Of a stretch of 64,000 nt of DNA, positions 1 through 8,397 are shown piece by piece (position 1 is the first letter of the stretch; each line of letters opens with the position of its first letter). Origin of the DNA: Citrobacter youngae ATCC 29220 (GTDB taxonomy: Bacteria; Pseudomonadota; Gammaproteobacteria; Enterobacterales; Enterobacteriaceae); contig NZ_GG730302.1 of the NCBI RefSeq assembly GCF_000155975.1, positions 336,599 through 400,598 of the forward strand, in the 5' to 3' direction. A model generated the notes under the pieces. It was not told the origin of the DNA, searched no databases, and worked only from the letters and a program-made list of their open reading frames with translations. Made by a program: the position numbers and the translations under genes.

Positions 1-422
1 CCGGTTCCGTGTCCGCCAGAGAGCGTTATCGAGCCGGCAATCAGGCCCATCAGCGGGTCCAGGCCCAGCAGGCTCGCCATACCGATACCGATGGCGTTCT
101 GCATCAGCAGCAGGCCGACAACCACAATCAGAAAAATACCCACCACGCGGCCACCGGCCCGCAGACTGGCGATATTCGCGTTCAGGCCGATAGTCGCGAA
201 AAACGCCAGCATCAGAGGGTCGCGCAGGGTCATATCGAAGTTCACTTCCCAGCCCATACTTTTTTTCAGCACCAGCAGCGCAATCGCCACCAGCAATCCA
301 CCGGCTACAGGTTCGGGAATAGTGTATTTTTTCAGGAAGGAAACAGACTGGACGAGCTTACGTCCCAGCAGCAACACAAGGGTTGCCGCAACCAGAGTAG
401 ATAACGTATCGAGATAAAACAT
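1..422 (-). CDS. gltS: Sodium/glutamate symporter GltS, N-terminal part
   Basis: Minus-strand reading from the ATG at 422 gives MFYLDTLSTLVAATLVLLLG, followed by further hydrophobic segments and an SGGHGTG motif near the window edge. This is the start of the inner-membrane sodium-dependent glutamate carrier GltS. About 140 of roughly 400 residues are present; the rest lies beyond position 1. Its divergent neighbour is xanP, as in E. coli. The two plus-strand readings over this interval are shadows. Identification is by recognition of the sequence and by synteny. Confidence 0.93.
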   Translation of the reverse strand, partial: MFYLDTLSTLVAATLVLLLGRKLVQSVSFLKKYTIPEPVAGGLLVAIALLVLKKSMGWEVNFDMTLRDPLMLAFFATIGLNANIASLRAGGRVVGIFLIVVVGLLLMQNAIGIGMASLLGLDPLMGLIAGSITLSGGHGT

Positions 423-581
423 TTACAGCTCCATTAGTGCGTTTAGCACAATCACGCACGATGCATTCCAGACCGATTTTTAGCTCTTATTGAGTTTTCG
501 GGGTGGATTTTAAGCAGAAAATGATGAAAAGTTATATAAAAAAGTTTGTTTATCCGTTTTAAATATTAAGAATAACTGCTG

Positions 582-593
582 GCAAACGTTTGC
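582..593. promoter_or_regulatory. PurR-like operator upstream of xanP
   Basis: The perfect 12-base palindrome GCAAACGTTTGC lies about 55 bases upstream of the xanP start. Its core matches the known PurR box (ACGCAAACGTTTTCNT). xanP encodes a purine-base permease, so repression by PurR with hypoxanthine or guanine would make sense. Binding is inferred from the motif alone. The rest of the gltS-xanP intergenic region (423-647) is AT-rich promoter DNA. Confidence 0.6.
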
Positions 594-647
594 TTTTCCG
601 CCCTGGTCAGATAAAATCACCGCTTTTCCACCATGGGATTGCCTCTG

Positions 648-2039
648 ATGTCCGTTAACGCCGTAGAGTCAACAAATGCGCAACCGGTTGCGCAGACTCA
701 CAACAGTGAACTGATTTACCGTCTTGAAGATCGCCCCCCGTTAGCCCAGACCCTGTTTGCCGCCTGTCAGCACCTGCTGGCCATGTTTGTTGCGGTAATC
801 ACTCCTGCACTGTTAATTTGCCAGGCGCTCGGTTTACCGGCTCAGGATACTCAACACATTATCAGTATGTCGCTGTTTGCCTCCGGCGTAGCTTCTATTA
901 TTCAGATCAAAGCTTGGGGGCCGGTCGGTTCAGGGCTGTTATCAATTCAGGGCACCAGCTTTAACTTTGTTGCCCCGCTGATTATGGGCGGCACGGCGCT
1001 GAAAACCGGCGGCGCGGATGTCCCAACCATGATGGCGGCACTGTTCGGTACGCTGATGTTGGCAAGCTGCACCGAAATGGTAATCTCGCGTGTACTGCAT
1101 CTGGCGCGACGTATTATTACCCCACTGGTCTCAGGCGTGGTGGTGATGATTATCGGCCTGTCGCTGATTCAGGTGGGTCTGACGTCAATTGGCGGCGGCT
1201 ATGCCGCAATGAGCGATAACACGTTTGGCGCCCCGAAGAATTTACTGCTGGCAGGTGTCGTGCTGGCGCTGATCATCGTGCTTAACCGCCAACGCAACCC
1301 GTACCTGCGCGTTGCGTCACTGGTGATTGCGATGGCGGCAGGCTACCTGCTGGCCTGGTTTATGGGTATGCTGCCACAAAATACCGCACCGGTAAGCCAG
1401 GACCTGATCATGGTGCCTACGCCGCTGTACTATGGCCTCGGTATCGACTGGAGCTTACTGCTGCCGCTGATGCTGGTCTTTATGATCACGTCGCTGGAAA
1501 CCATTGGTGATATTACGGCGACCTCCGATGTTTCCGAACAGCCGGTTTCTGGCCCGCTATATATGAAGCGCCTGAAAGGCGGCGTGCTGGCGAACGGTCT
1601 GAACTCATTTGTTTCCGCCGTGTTCAACACCTTCCCGAACTCTTGTTTTGGACAGAACAACGGGGTCATTCAGTTAACGGGCGTTGCCAGCCGCTACGTC
1701 GGTTTTGTGGTGGCGCTGATGCTGATCGCGCTGGGCCTGTTCCCGGCGGTGAGCGGTTTTGTACAACATATTCCTGAACCGGTCCTGGGCGGCGCAACGC
1801 TGGTCATGTTCGGTACTATCGCCGCATCCGGCGTGCGTATTGTGTCGCGCGAGCCGCTGAACCGCCGCGCTATTCTGATTATCGCGCTGTCTCTGGCCGT
1901 GGGCCTGGGTGTCTCCCAGCAGCCGCTAATCCTGCAATTTGCCCCGGACTGGGTGAAAAACCTGCTCTCTTCCGGCATTGCCGCAGGCGGTATCACCGCG
2001 ATCGTTCTGAATCTGGTTTTCCCGCCAGAGAAGCAATAA
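648..2039 (+). CDS. xanP: Xanthine permease XanP (NCS2 family)
   Basis: Predicted 463 aa, the length of E. coli XanP (YicE), and nearly identical to it as remembered. XanP is a proton-driven inner-membrane carrier for xanthine. Motifs of the NCS2/nucleobase-ascorbate family are visible: [13 protein letters not shown] near the N terminus, the segment around [13 protein letters not shown], and the signature region [19 protein letters not shown]. Multiple hydrophobic segments run throughout. The start was placed at the second Met (MSVNAVEST...), which matches the E. coli N terminus; an in-frame ATG at 633 would add five residues. A strong hairpin follows the stop. Confidence 0.95.
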   Translation: MSVNAVESTNAQPVAQTHNSELIYRLEDRPPLAQTLFAACQHLLAMFVAVITPALLICQALGLPAQDTQHIISMSLFASGVASIIQIKAWGPVGSGLLSIQGTSFNFVAPLIMGGTALKTGGADVPTMMAALFGTLMLASCTEMVISRVLHLARRIITPLVSGVVVMIIGLSLIQVGLTSIGGGYAAMSDNTFGAPKNLLLAGVVLALIIVLNRQRNPYLRVASLVIAMAAGYLLAWFMGMLPQNTAPVSQDLIMVPTPLYYGLGIDWSLLLPLMLVFMITSLETIGDITATSDVSEQPVSGPLYMKRLKGGVLANGLNSFVSAVFNTFPNSCFGQNNGVIQLTGVASRYVGFVVALMLIALGLFPAVSGFVQHIPEPVLGGATLVMFGTIAASGVRIVSREPLNRRAILIIALSLAVGLGVSQQPLILQFAPDWVKNLLSSGIAAGGITAIVLNLVFPPEKQ

Positions 2040-2046
2040 GCGAAAT

Positions 2047-2073
2047 GCGGCGTTGATTCTGAATCAACGCCGC
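2047..2073 (+). terminator. Perfect hairpin after xanP
   Basis: Two perfect 13-base arms beginning GCGGCGTTGATTC face each other around a single T, just after the xanP stop. There is no clear T-tract behind it, so it may act as a factor-independent terminator only weakly, or may protect the mRNA 3' end. Confidence 0.55.
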
Positions 2074-2160
2074 TGTAACGCTCTTTCACCATTCCCGCCT
2101 TGAGCATTGCCTCTAAATCGTGCATAACTTGACTATGTGCACTTCGCGGGATGGAAGACC

Positions 2161-3870
2161 ATGAAATTTATTGGAAAGCTTCTTCTTTACGTGCTGATCG
2201 CCTGTGCAGTGGCGATCCTCGGCCTTTATTTTCTACTGCAAACCCGTTGGGGCGCAGAGCATGTCAGCGCCTGGATCTCAGAGAACAGCAGCTATCATCT
2301 GGCATTTGATGCTATCGATCACCGCTTTTCCTCCCCATCCCATATTCTGCTGGAAAACGTCACCTTTGGTCGGGATGGCCAGCCCGCAACGTTGGTCGCT
2401 AAAACGGTCGATATTGGATTAAGCAGTCGTCAACTCACCGACCCGCTGCACGTGGACACTATTCTGTTGCAAAACGGCACGCTGAATCTTTCCCGGAAAA
2501 CCGCCCCGCTGCCGTTCCAGGCCGATCGCCTGCAGTTACAGGATATGGCGCTCAACAGCCCCGGCAGCGACTGGAACCTGAGCGCCCAGCGCGTTAACGG
2601 CGGCGTGATTCCCTGGGAGCCGGAAGCGGGCAAAATTCTGGGCAACAAAGCGCAAATTCAGCTCAGCGCCAGCTCATTGACGCTGAACGATGTCCCGACC
2701 ACCAACGTGTTGATTGAAGGCAGCATTGACCATGGCCAGGTGACGCTAAGCAATATTGGCGCCGACGTAGCGCGTGGCGCATTAACCGGCGTGGCGCAAC
2801 GTAATTCCGACGGTAGCTGGATGGTAGAGAATCTGCGCCTGAACGATATCCGTCTGCAAAGTGACAAATCGCTGGTCGACTTTTTTGCGCCGCTGACCAC
2901 CATTCCCTCCCTGCAGATTGGCCGACTGGAAGTGACGGATGCCCGTCTGCAAGGCCCTGACTGGGCGGTCACCGATCTCGATCTAAGCTTGCGCAACATG
3001 ACCTTCAGCAAAGATGACTGGCAAACCCAGGAAGGGAAACTGTCGATGAACGCCAGCGAGTTTATCTACGGTTCACTGCATTTCTTCGATCCGATTCTGA
3101 ACGCGGAGTTCGCGCCGCAGGGCATTGCGCTGCGCCAGTTCACTACCCGCTGGGAAGGGGGAATGCTCAGAACGTCCGGTAACTGGAGCCGTAGCAATAA
3201 AGCGCTGGTCCTCGATGATGCCGCGATTGCCGGTCTGGAATACACGCTGCCGGAAAACTGGAAACAGCTATGGATGGAGCCACTGCCGACCTGGCTGAAC
3301 AGCCTGACGCTGAAGAAATTCAGCGCCAGCCGTAATCTGGTGATCGATATCGACCCAGCCTTCCCGTGGCAACTTACCGCGCTGGACGGCTACGGCGCCA
3401 ACCTCGGACTGGTACAGGATAATCAGTGGGGGATCTGGAGCGGGAGCGCCACCCTCAACGCTGCTGCCGCGACGTTTAACCGCACCGACGTACGTCGCCC
3501 TTCGCTGGCGCTAACGGCGAACGGCAGTACCATCAATATCAGTGAGCTAAGCGCCTATACAGAAAAAGGGCTGCTGGAGGCCACCGCCAGTATTTCACAG
3601 TTACCGCAACGCCAGGCGCAGGTGAGCCTGAACGGACGCGGCGTGCCCATGACCATCCTGCAACAGTGGGGCTGGCCGGCATTGCCCATTTCCGGCGACG
3701 GTAACATTCAGCTTACCGCCAGTGGCAACATCCAGGCCAATGCGCCGCTCAAACCCACGGTCAACGGCCAGTTACATGCGGTGAATGCAGAGAAACAGCA
3801 AGTGACGCAGACCATGCAGGCAGGCGTTGTGTCGGGAGGTGAAGTCACCGCTCCGCCTGTTGCGCAGTGA
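2161..3870 (+). CDS. yicH: AsmA-family envelope protein YicH
   Basis: 569 aa, recognised as E. coli YicH, an AsmA-family protein. The N terminus is one hydrophobic anchor (LLLYVLIACAVAILGLYFLL, about residues 6-25), and the rest is a long periplasmic region rich in beta-strand-like repeats. AsmA-family proteins are thought to help move phospholipids between the envelope membranes; the specific role of YicH is unsettled. The start was set at ATG 2161 behind GGATGG; an in-frame ATG eight codons upstream lacks a better ribosome site. Confidence 0.9.
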   Translation: MKFIGKLLLYVLIACAVAILGLYFLLQTRWGAEHVSAWISENSSYHLAFDAIDHRFSSPSHILLENVTFGRDGQPATLVAKTVDIGLSSRQLTDPLHVDTILLQNGTLNLSRKTAPLPFQADRLQLQDMALNSPGSDWNLSAQRVNGGVIPWEPEAGKILGNKAQIQLSASSLTLNDVPTTNVLIEGSIDHGQVTLSNIGADVARGALTGVAQRNSDGSWMVENLRLNDIRLQSDKSLVDFFAPLTTIPSLQIGRLEVTDARLQGPDWAVTDLDLSLRNMTFSKDDWQTQEGKLSMNASEFIYGSLHFFDPILNAEFAPQGIALRQFTTRWEGGMLRTSGNWSRSNKALVLDDAAIAGLEYTLPENWKQLWMEPLPTWLNSLTLKKFSASRNLVIDIDPAFPWQLTALDGYGANLGLVQDNQWGIWSGSATLNAAAATFNRTDVRRPSLALTANGSTINISELSAYTEKGLLEATASISQLPQRQAQVSLNGRGVPMTILQQWGWPALPISGDGNIQLTASGNIQANAPLKPTVNGQLHAVNAEKQQVTQTMQAGVVSGGEVTAPPVAQ

Positions 3871-3875
3871 TTATT

Positions 3876-3901
3876 GCCCGGTGGCGCTTCGCTTACCGGG
3901 C
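3876..3901. repeat. REP element after yicH
   Basis: The imperfect palindrome GCCCGGTGGCGCTTCGCTTACCGGGC is a typical enterobacterial REP/PU unit. It sits in the short gap between the convergent yicH and the sugar cluster. Confidence 0.7.
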
Positions 3902-3911
3902 CAACCTCTGC

Positions 3912-4589
3912 TCATAAACGACTATATTCACTGCACAACAGCCATTTCACCGGCTCGTCTTCTTCTATCGTCGGGAAGCGACCGCCCGGCTCAAGGAAAT
4001 GGTTGTCGTGCAGGTCATCATTGACCATCGAGATTTCCCAGCCCAGCACAAACGCTTTCTCCGCCCAGAAACGATGATACAACCGCGGCGGCAGACACAC
4101 GCCCTGCCCTGGTTTTAGCACCAACGTATCACCGGATTTAACCGTACGCCGCTGACCATCCACGCTAACCTCAATAATGCGCCGGGTGTCATACTCGTCA
4201 TCGGGCGTGGACCATGCCAGCTGCATACACAAATCACCGCCGCCGCGGTTAACGATATCTTCCATCTTATGGCGATGAAAATGCCACGGTGTTTGCTGCT
4301 CCTGCTGAATTTGCAGCATCTTTTCGGCATACGGCTTGGGATAATCGGCTGAACCCATCAGACCATTGCGCAACGTCAGTAGCGTCAGTCCCGTTTGCGC
4401 AAAATCTCCGCGCCCAAAGTCGGTAATGTCCCAGCCCAGCTGGAGATCGCGCACTTCACGCCACAAAACAGGGTCCTGTTGTCGCCAGGCGTCGGCCGTA
4501 AAATACGCAAAATCAGGCAGACAGACCCGAAAGGTCTCGGCGATGGCATGCGCTTTATCGATAACATAATTAATATGTGAACGCTTCAT
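3912..4589 (-). CDS. D-lyxose isomerase
   Basis: 225 aa cupin-type sugar isomerase resembling the D-lyxose ketol-isomerase of E. coli O157 (about 227 aa), which interconverts D-lyxose and D-xylulose and also acts on D-mannose/D-fructose. The metal site is visible: H103 and H105 (WHFHRHKMED), E110 and H172 (YHRFW). It is the last gene of the minus-strand PTS/aldolase cluster starting at 9951, 49 bases after the aldolase gene. It would supply a ketose from an incoming aldose or act on the free sugar; the true substrate here is unknown. Confidence 0.85.
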   Translation of the reverse strand: MKRSHINYVIDKAHAIAETFRVCLPDFAYFTADAWRQQDPVLWREVRDLQLGWDITDFGRGDFAQTGLTLLTLRNGLMGSADYPKPYAEKMLQIQQEQQTPWHFHRHKMEDIVNRGGGDLCMQLAWSTPDDEYDTRRIIEVSVDGQRRTVKSGDTLVLKPGQGVCLPPRLYHRFWAEKAFVLGWEISMVNDDLHDNHFLEPGGRFPTIEEDEPVKWLLCSEYSRL

Positions 4590-4612
4590 TGCACTTTTCC
4601 TTGTTGCGAAAG

Positions 4613-4630
4613 AGGCGGGTCACCCCGCCT
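4613..4630. other. Intra-operon hairpin before the isomerase gene
   Basis: Seven-base arms AGGCGGG and CCCGCCT around a short loop lie between the aldolase stop and the isomerase ribosome site. There is no T-tract. It may be an mRNA processing or stability hairpin within the operon. Confidence 0.35.
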
Positions 4631-4638
4631 GCATGCCG

Positions 4639-5499
4639 TTAGTAAAGTGATGCTTTTCCGGTCGAGCCAAACAGTTTCATTTTGTGGCGGATCACGTCCC
4701 GCGCGGCGCTGATGGCTTCCGGGTAGATGACGTTCGGGTCCCACCAGGTCTCTTTTGCCAGGATTTCGCGGACTTTCTGGAAGTAGGCGTATTTCATATC
4801 GCTGGAAATGTTGATTTTGCCAACGCCGAGCGTGACGGATTCAGCGATTTCCGCATCCGGATTCGCGGAACCGCCGTGCAGCACCAGCGGAATGTCCACC
4901 CGCCCGGCGATATCGCGCAGGATGTTCATTTGCAGCTCTGGCTGCATCCCTTTCGGGTAGATCCCGTGCGCGGTGCCAATCGCCACCGCCAGCGTGTCGG
5001 CCCCGGTGCGGGCGATAAAATCCTGCGCCTGGGCGGGATCGGTATAGGTGACCTTCGACACACCGCCTTCCACTGACGTCCCGGTCTGACCAATCGTCCC
5101 CAGCTCACCTTCAACCGAAACGCCTACCGCATGCGCCAGCTTGACCACTTCGCGGGTCAGCGCCACGTTCTCTTCATACGGCAGCAGCGAGCCATCAATC
5201 ATCACCGAGGTAAACCCACATTGAATCGCCCGCAGGACATGCTCTACCGAAGCACCGTGGTCCAGATGCAGAGTAAAGGGGACCGGGCTACGCAGGGTGA
5301 TATCTCGCACATAGCTAAAAAACGCATCGCCGAGGAAATCATGTTCGCTGGGGTGAATGGAGATAATCGCCGGGGTGTTGGTCGCTTCCGCTTCTTCCAC
5401 CACCGCGCGCACAAAGCAGCTATCCGCTACGTTGAATGCGCCGATGGCAAAGCCGTGCTGACGGGTCGGTTGCAGTAATTCTTTCATCGAAACTAACAT
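4639..5499 (-). CDS. Class II ketose-bisphosphate aldolase (first)
   Basis: 286 aa, in the GatY/KbaY/FbaA class II zinc aldolase family. Family hallmarks are visible: the zinc-binding LHLDHG near residue 80, VEGELG with its metal-ligand Glu, GTAHGIYPKG, and LVLHGGSANPD, the last two carrying further zinc His residues. It probably splits a ketose 1,6-bisphosphate or 1-phosphate into glycolytic trioses. The start ATG has GGAG seven bases upstream. It lies directly upstream of the isomerase gene and downstream of a second, divergent aldolase. Exact substrate (tagatose, fructose or another ketose) cannot be read from sequence. Confidence 0.85.
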   Translation of the reverse strand: MLVSMKELLQPTRQHGFAIGAFNVADSCFVRAVVEEAEATNTPAIISIHPSEHDFLGDAFFSYVRDITLRSPVPFTLHLDHGASVEHVLRAIQCGFTSVMIDGSLLPYEENVALTREVVKLAHAVGVSVEGELGTIGQTGTSVEGGVSKVTYTDPAQAQDFIARTGADTLAVAIGTAHGIYPKGMQPELQMNILRDIAGRVDIPLVLHGGSANPDAEIAESVTLGVGKINISSDMKYAYFQKVREILAKETWWDPNVIYPEAISAARDVIRHKMKLFGSTGKASLY

Positions 5500-5579
5500 G
5501 TTAATTCTCCAGTTTCAGGGTGTAGAAAGCCCTGCCAGTGCGTCATCGCAGAGGCATAGAAGGCGTTACAGAAAATAAA

Positions 5580-6431
5580 TCAGGCTTTGTTGATAGCGCC
5601 GCTGGCCTGCAGGTACGGAATAATGGCTTCCTCGCAGGCTTGCTCCATCAGCGCCAGAGCATCAACGAGTTCACCGGATGTATCGCGACACAGGGTATGC
5701 AGTAGCGCAGCCTTTCCTGCTTCGAAAACCGCCGCGCCAACGTTTATTTTGGCGACGCCAAATGCCGGGCAGCGCTGTAGCTGGTCAAACGGCGTCCCGC
5801 TTCCGCCATGCAGCGCCAGCGGGACCGTTGATAAACGGGCAATATCTTCCAGCCGCTGGAAATCAATGGCTGGCGTGACGCCCGGCGCGTACATGCCGTG
5901 CGCCGTGCCGACCGATACCGCCAGCAAATCAATCCCGGTCTGTTGGATAAATGGCTCCACATCGGCGGCCTGGGTCATCAAATCAGCATTAGCAGCGTGG
6001 TCATAGCGCGGAGCGTCGGCCAGATGGCCCAGCTCGCCTTCCACGCACAGAGAAACGCTGGCCGCGAGTTCCACCACCGCCCGGGTCTGGCGAATGTTCT
6101 CCTCCAGGGCAAAGGCGGAGGCGTCGATCATTAGCCCGCTGAATCCGGCGCGAAAAGCCTGGCGGATGCGTACCGGATCCTTTCCGTGATCCAACGCCAG
6201 CGCCACCGGCACCGCAGCCTCTTCCGCCAGCGTTTTGACCACCGCCGCGGCTATCGGGGCCGGAAAATGGTCCAGGTGCCCCTGATAAAGATTCAGGATG
6301 ATGGGCGCACGGTGTTTCTCTGCTACCCGTACCGCCGCGCGGGCGCTTTCCAGGTTCATACAGTTGATGGCCAGCAGCGCGTACTGCTCGCGCCAGGCTT
6401 TCGTCACCATGCTTTTCATATCGGCAAACAT
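5580..6431 (-). CDS. Class II aldolase (second, divergent paralogue)
   Basis: 283 aa class II aldolase-family protein with LALDHGKDPVRI, VEGELGHL, GTAHGMYAPG and LALHGGSGTP motifs, so the zinc ligands are retained. It differs strongly from the neighbouring aldolase, suggesting a different substrate or a two-subunit arrangement like GatY/GatZ, although GatZ-type proteins are longer. Its ATG follows GGAGG. It lies 11 bases downstream of the PTS IIC gene, so co-transcription is very likely. Confidence 0.8.
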   Translation of the reverse strand: MFADMKSMVTKAWREQYALLAINCMNLESARAAVRVAEKHRAPIILNLYQGHLDHFPAPIAAAVVKTLAEEAAVPVALALDHGKDPVRIRQAFRAGFSGLMIDASAFALEENIRQTRAVVELAASVSLCVEGELGHLADAPRYDHAANADLMTQAADVEPFIQQTGIDLLAVSVGTAHGMYAPGVTPAIDFQRLEDIARLSTVPLALHGGSGTPFDQLQRCPAFGVAKINVGAAVFEAGKAALLHTLCRDTSGELVDALALMEQACEEAIIPYLQASGAINKA

Positions 6432-6442
6432 ACGGCCTCCGG

Positions 6443-7534
6443 TTATTCCAGGGTAAAGGTGATCTCTTCGTCTTTCAGCTTTTGGTCGCTGAGTTCATCA
6501 AACTCTTCGTCACGTTCGGTCACCGGTTTCTTCCACAGCGACAGCATCACGCCGCAAATCACCGTCCCGATCCCCAACGCCAGGCAAAACAGCAGAGGAT
6601 GCGTAAAGAGTGGCACCACGAACATGCCGCCATGCGGTACCGGGCTTTCAACGCCCCATACCATAATCAGGCCGCCTGCAATCGCCGAGGCCACCACGCA
6701 GGAGCCCACCACGCGCAGCAGGTCACGCGCCGCAATCGGAATAACCCCTTCGGTTATCATGCAGATCCCCATCGGGAAGGCCGCTTTCAGCGCCTCGCGC
6801 TCCGCACGGGTGTACTTGTGGCGCGTCAGCAGGAAGGAGAGCGTAATGCCGAACGGGGGGATTATCGAACCGACAAACTTCACCGCTTCCGGACCGTACA
6901 CGCCGCTGACCAGCATGCCGTCAGCGAACAGCGACATGGTTTTATTCACCGGCCCGCCGAAATCGAATGTCGCCATTGCGCCGAGAATGGCGCCCATCAG
7001 GAAGCGTGACCCGCCCTGCATGGACTCCAGCAGATGAATTAGCGCGTCCTGCAGCCAGGCTATCGGCTTGCCGATCAGCGTCATCATCAGCAGTCCGCCG
7101 ATGATGGTGCTCAATACGGGCAGCACCATGATGGGCATCAGACCCTGCATCGACTGCGGTAAACGGATATAGCGCTTGAGCAGCAGAACGGTATAGCCAA
7201 CCAGAAACCCGCCCAGCATCCCGCCAATAAAACCGGTATGAATTTCGCCGCAGACAAAGCCGACAATCAGACCCGGCGCAAATCCGGGGCGATCGGCAAT
7301 GGAATAGGCTATCGCCGCGCTAATCAGCGGCACGATTAACCCCATCCCCCAACCGCCAATCTGGTTGAGCATCCAGGGTATCGTTCCTGTTTTTTCACCC
7401 ACGTTAGTACCGCCAAGTATTTGCCCGAGGGCAATACAGATCCCGGCGGCTACAATTAACGGGATCATCCACGAGATCCCCGTTAATAAATGTTTTTTTA
7501 TTTCCTGAGATAGCGGAATTTTATTTTCACTCAT
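6443..7534 (-). CDS. PTS fructose-type IIC permease
   Basis: 363 aa polytopic membrane protein of the fructose-mannitol PTS family, the sugar channel of the phosphotransferase system. Family features include the glycine-rich stretch FIGGMLGGFLVGY, the conserved segment FDFGGPVNKTM and ITEGVIPIAARD near residue 265. The C terminus ends in a charged cytoplasmic tail. The start ATG follows GGAGGG. IIB and IIA are separate genes just upstream, giving a complete split-domain EII complex. Confidence 0.88.
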   Translation of the reverse strand: MSENKIPLSQEIKKHLLTGISWMIPLIVAAGICIALGQILGGTNVGEKTGTIPWMLNQIGGWGMGLIVPLISAAIAYSIADRPGFAPGLIVGFVCGEIHTGFIGGMLGGFLVGYTVLLLKRYIRLPQSMQGLMPIMVLPVLSTIIGGLLMMTLIGKPIAWLQDALIHLLESMQGGSRFLMGAILGAMATFDFGGPVNKTMSLFADGMLVSGVYGPEAVKFVGSIIPPFGITLSFLLTRHKYTRAEREALKAAFPMGICMITEGVIPIAARDLLRVVGSCVVASAIAGGLIMVWGVESPVPHGGMFVVPLFTHPLLFCLALGIGTVICGVMLSLWKKPVTERDEEFDELSDQKLKDEEITFTLE

Positions 7535-7560
7535 GTGAAATCCCTCCAGAATGAGGATCG

Positions 7561-7881
7561 CTACTGGTTATTATTAACTAATGATTTTTCGACCTTTTCA
7601 AGAAACTGAATGGGCGACTTTATGACGATTTCGGTTTTTACTCGCACAATACGTTTATTTGAGAAGCGTTCCTCCCCTTTTATTTTGACATCGACGGCAA
7701 GAATCACGACATCCGCAGCAGAAATATCATCCGCCAGCAGTTCATTTTCCGTTCCGATGGTGCCCTGGGTTTCAACTTTTATATTATGCCCAAGCGCTTT
7801 AGCGCCTTTAATTAATTTCTCACGGGCAATATAGGTGTGAGCAATACCCGCCGTACAGGCGGCAACACAAACAATATTCAT
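7561..7881 (-). CDS. PTS fructose-type IIB component
   Basis: 106 aa. The N terminus MNIVCVAACTAGIAHTYIAR contains the fructose-type IIB phosphorylation loop, with Cys9 as the phosphorylated residue (usual motif CPTGIAHT). It passes phosphate from IIA to the sugar bound by IIC. The start was chosen at the ATG with GGAG six bases upstream; an earlier in-frame start would add four residues that are unusual for the family. Confidence 0.87.
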   Translation of the reverse strand: MNIVCVAACTAGIAHTYIAREKLIKGAKALGHNIKVETQGTIGTENELLADDISAADVVILAVDVKIKGEERFSNKRIVRVKTEIVIKSPIQFLEKVEKSLVNNNQ

Positions 7882-7900
7882 AACATGCTCCACATTTTAT

Positions 7901-8371
7901 TTAGCAGACATTGGATTCAGCATATTGACTAAACAGCTCAATAATTTTTTGTGGGCTACTTTCAACTAAGAGTTGTTCAATAATGTCGTCATCCGCTAAC
8001 GCACCGGCAACCTGCGAGAGCAGACGAATATGGGTGGTGTTTTGATCTTCAAGACGCACGGCAAACAGAATAATGCAGCGCACATTGCTGCCGTCCAGGG
8101 TCTCCCAGGGAATGTCCTGACGGGTGCGCCCAATCGCCAGAGTGGTATTGACCACCGCCGAAGATTTCCCGTGCGGGATCGCAATATGATTTTCGAATCC
8201 GGTTGAGCCTTCGGATTCGCGCTGCCAGACATCCTGAATAAACGTTTCCCGACAGCTAATTGCTCCATCCTTTTGCAGAATATCAGTAAGTTCCTCAATA
8301 GCCTCCGTTTTGTTCGTAGCCTTCATATCCAAAATAACGCGATTTGTATTGAGAATTTTCGTGATGTCCAT
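7901..8371 (-). CDS. PTS fructose/Ntr-type IIA component
   Basis: 156 aa PTS EIIA type-2 domain. The conserved NHIAIPHGK motif places the phosphorylated His at residue 67, counting from the ATG at 8371. It accepts phosphate from HPr and hands it to the IIB protein encoded just downstream. The first possible start (TTG at 8374) is one codon earlier; ATG is preferred. It lies between the PRD regulator gene and IIB. Confidence 0.87.
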   Translation of the reverse strand: MDITKILNTNRVILDMKATNKTEAIEELTDILQKDGAISCRETFIQDVWQRESEGSTGFENHIAIPHGKSSAVVNTTLAIGRTRQDIPWETLDGSNVRCIILFAVRLEDQNTTHIRLLSQVAGALADDDIIEQLLVESSPQKIIELFSQYAESNVC

Positions 8372-8397
8372 CAATCATACCTCATGGAGTTCAGACA

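Noticed and set aside
9-417. Two plus-strand frames at the window start
   Set aside because: Both are antisense shadows of gltS, which is clearly recognisable on the minus strand.
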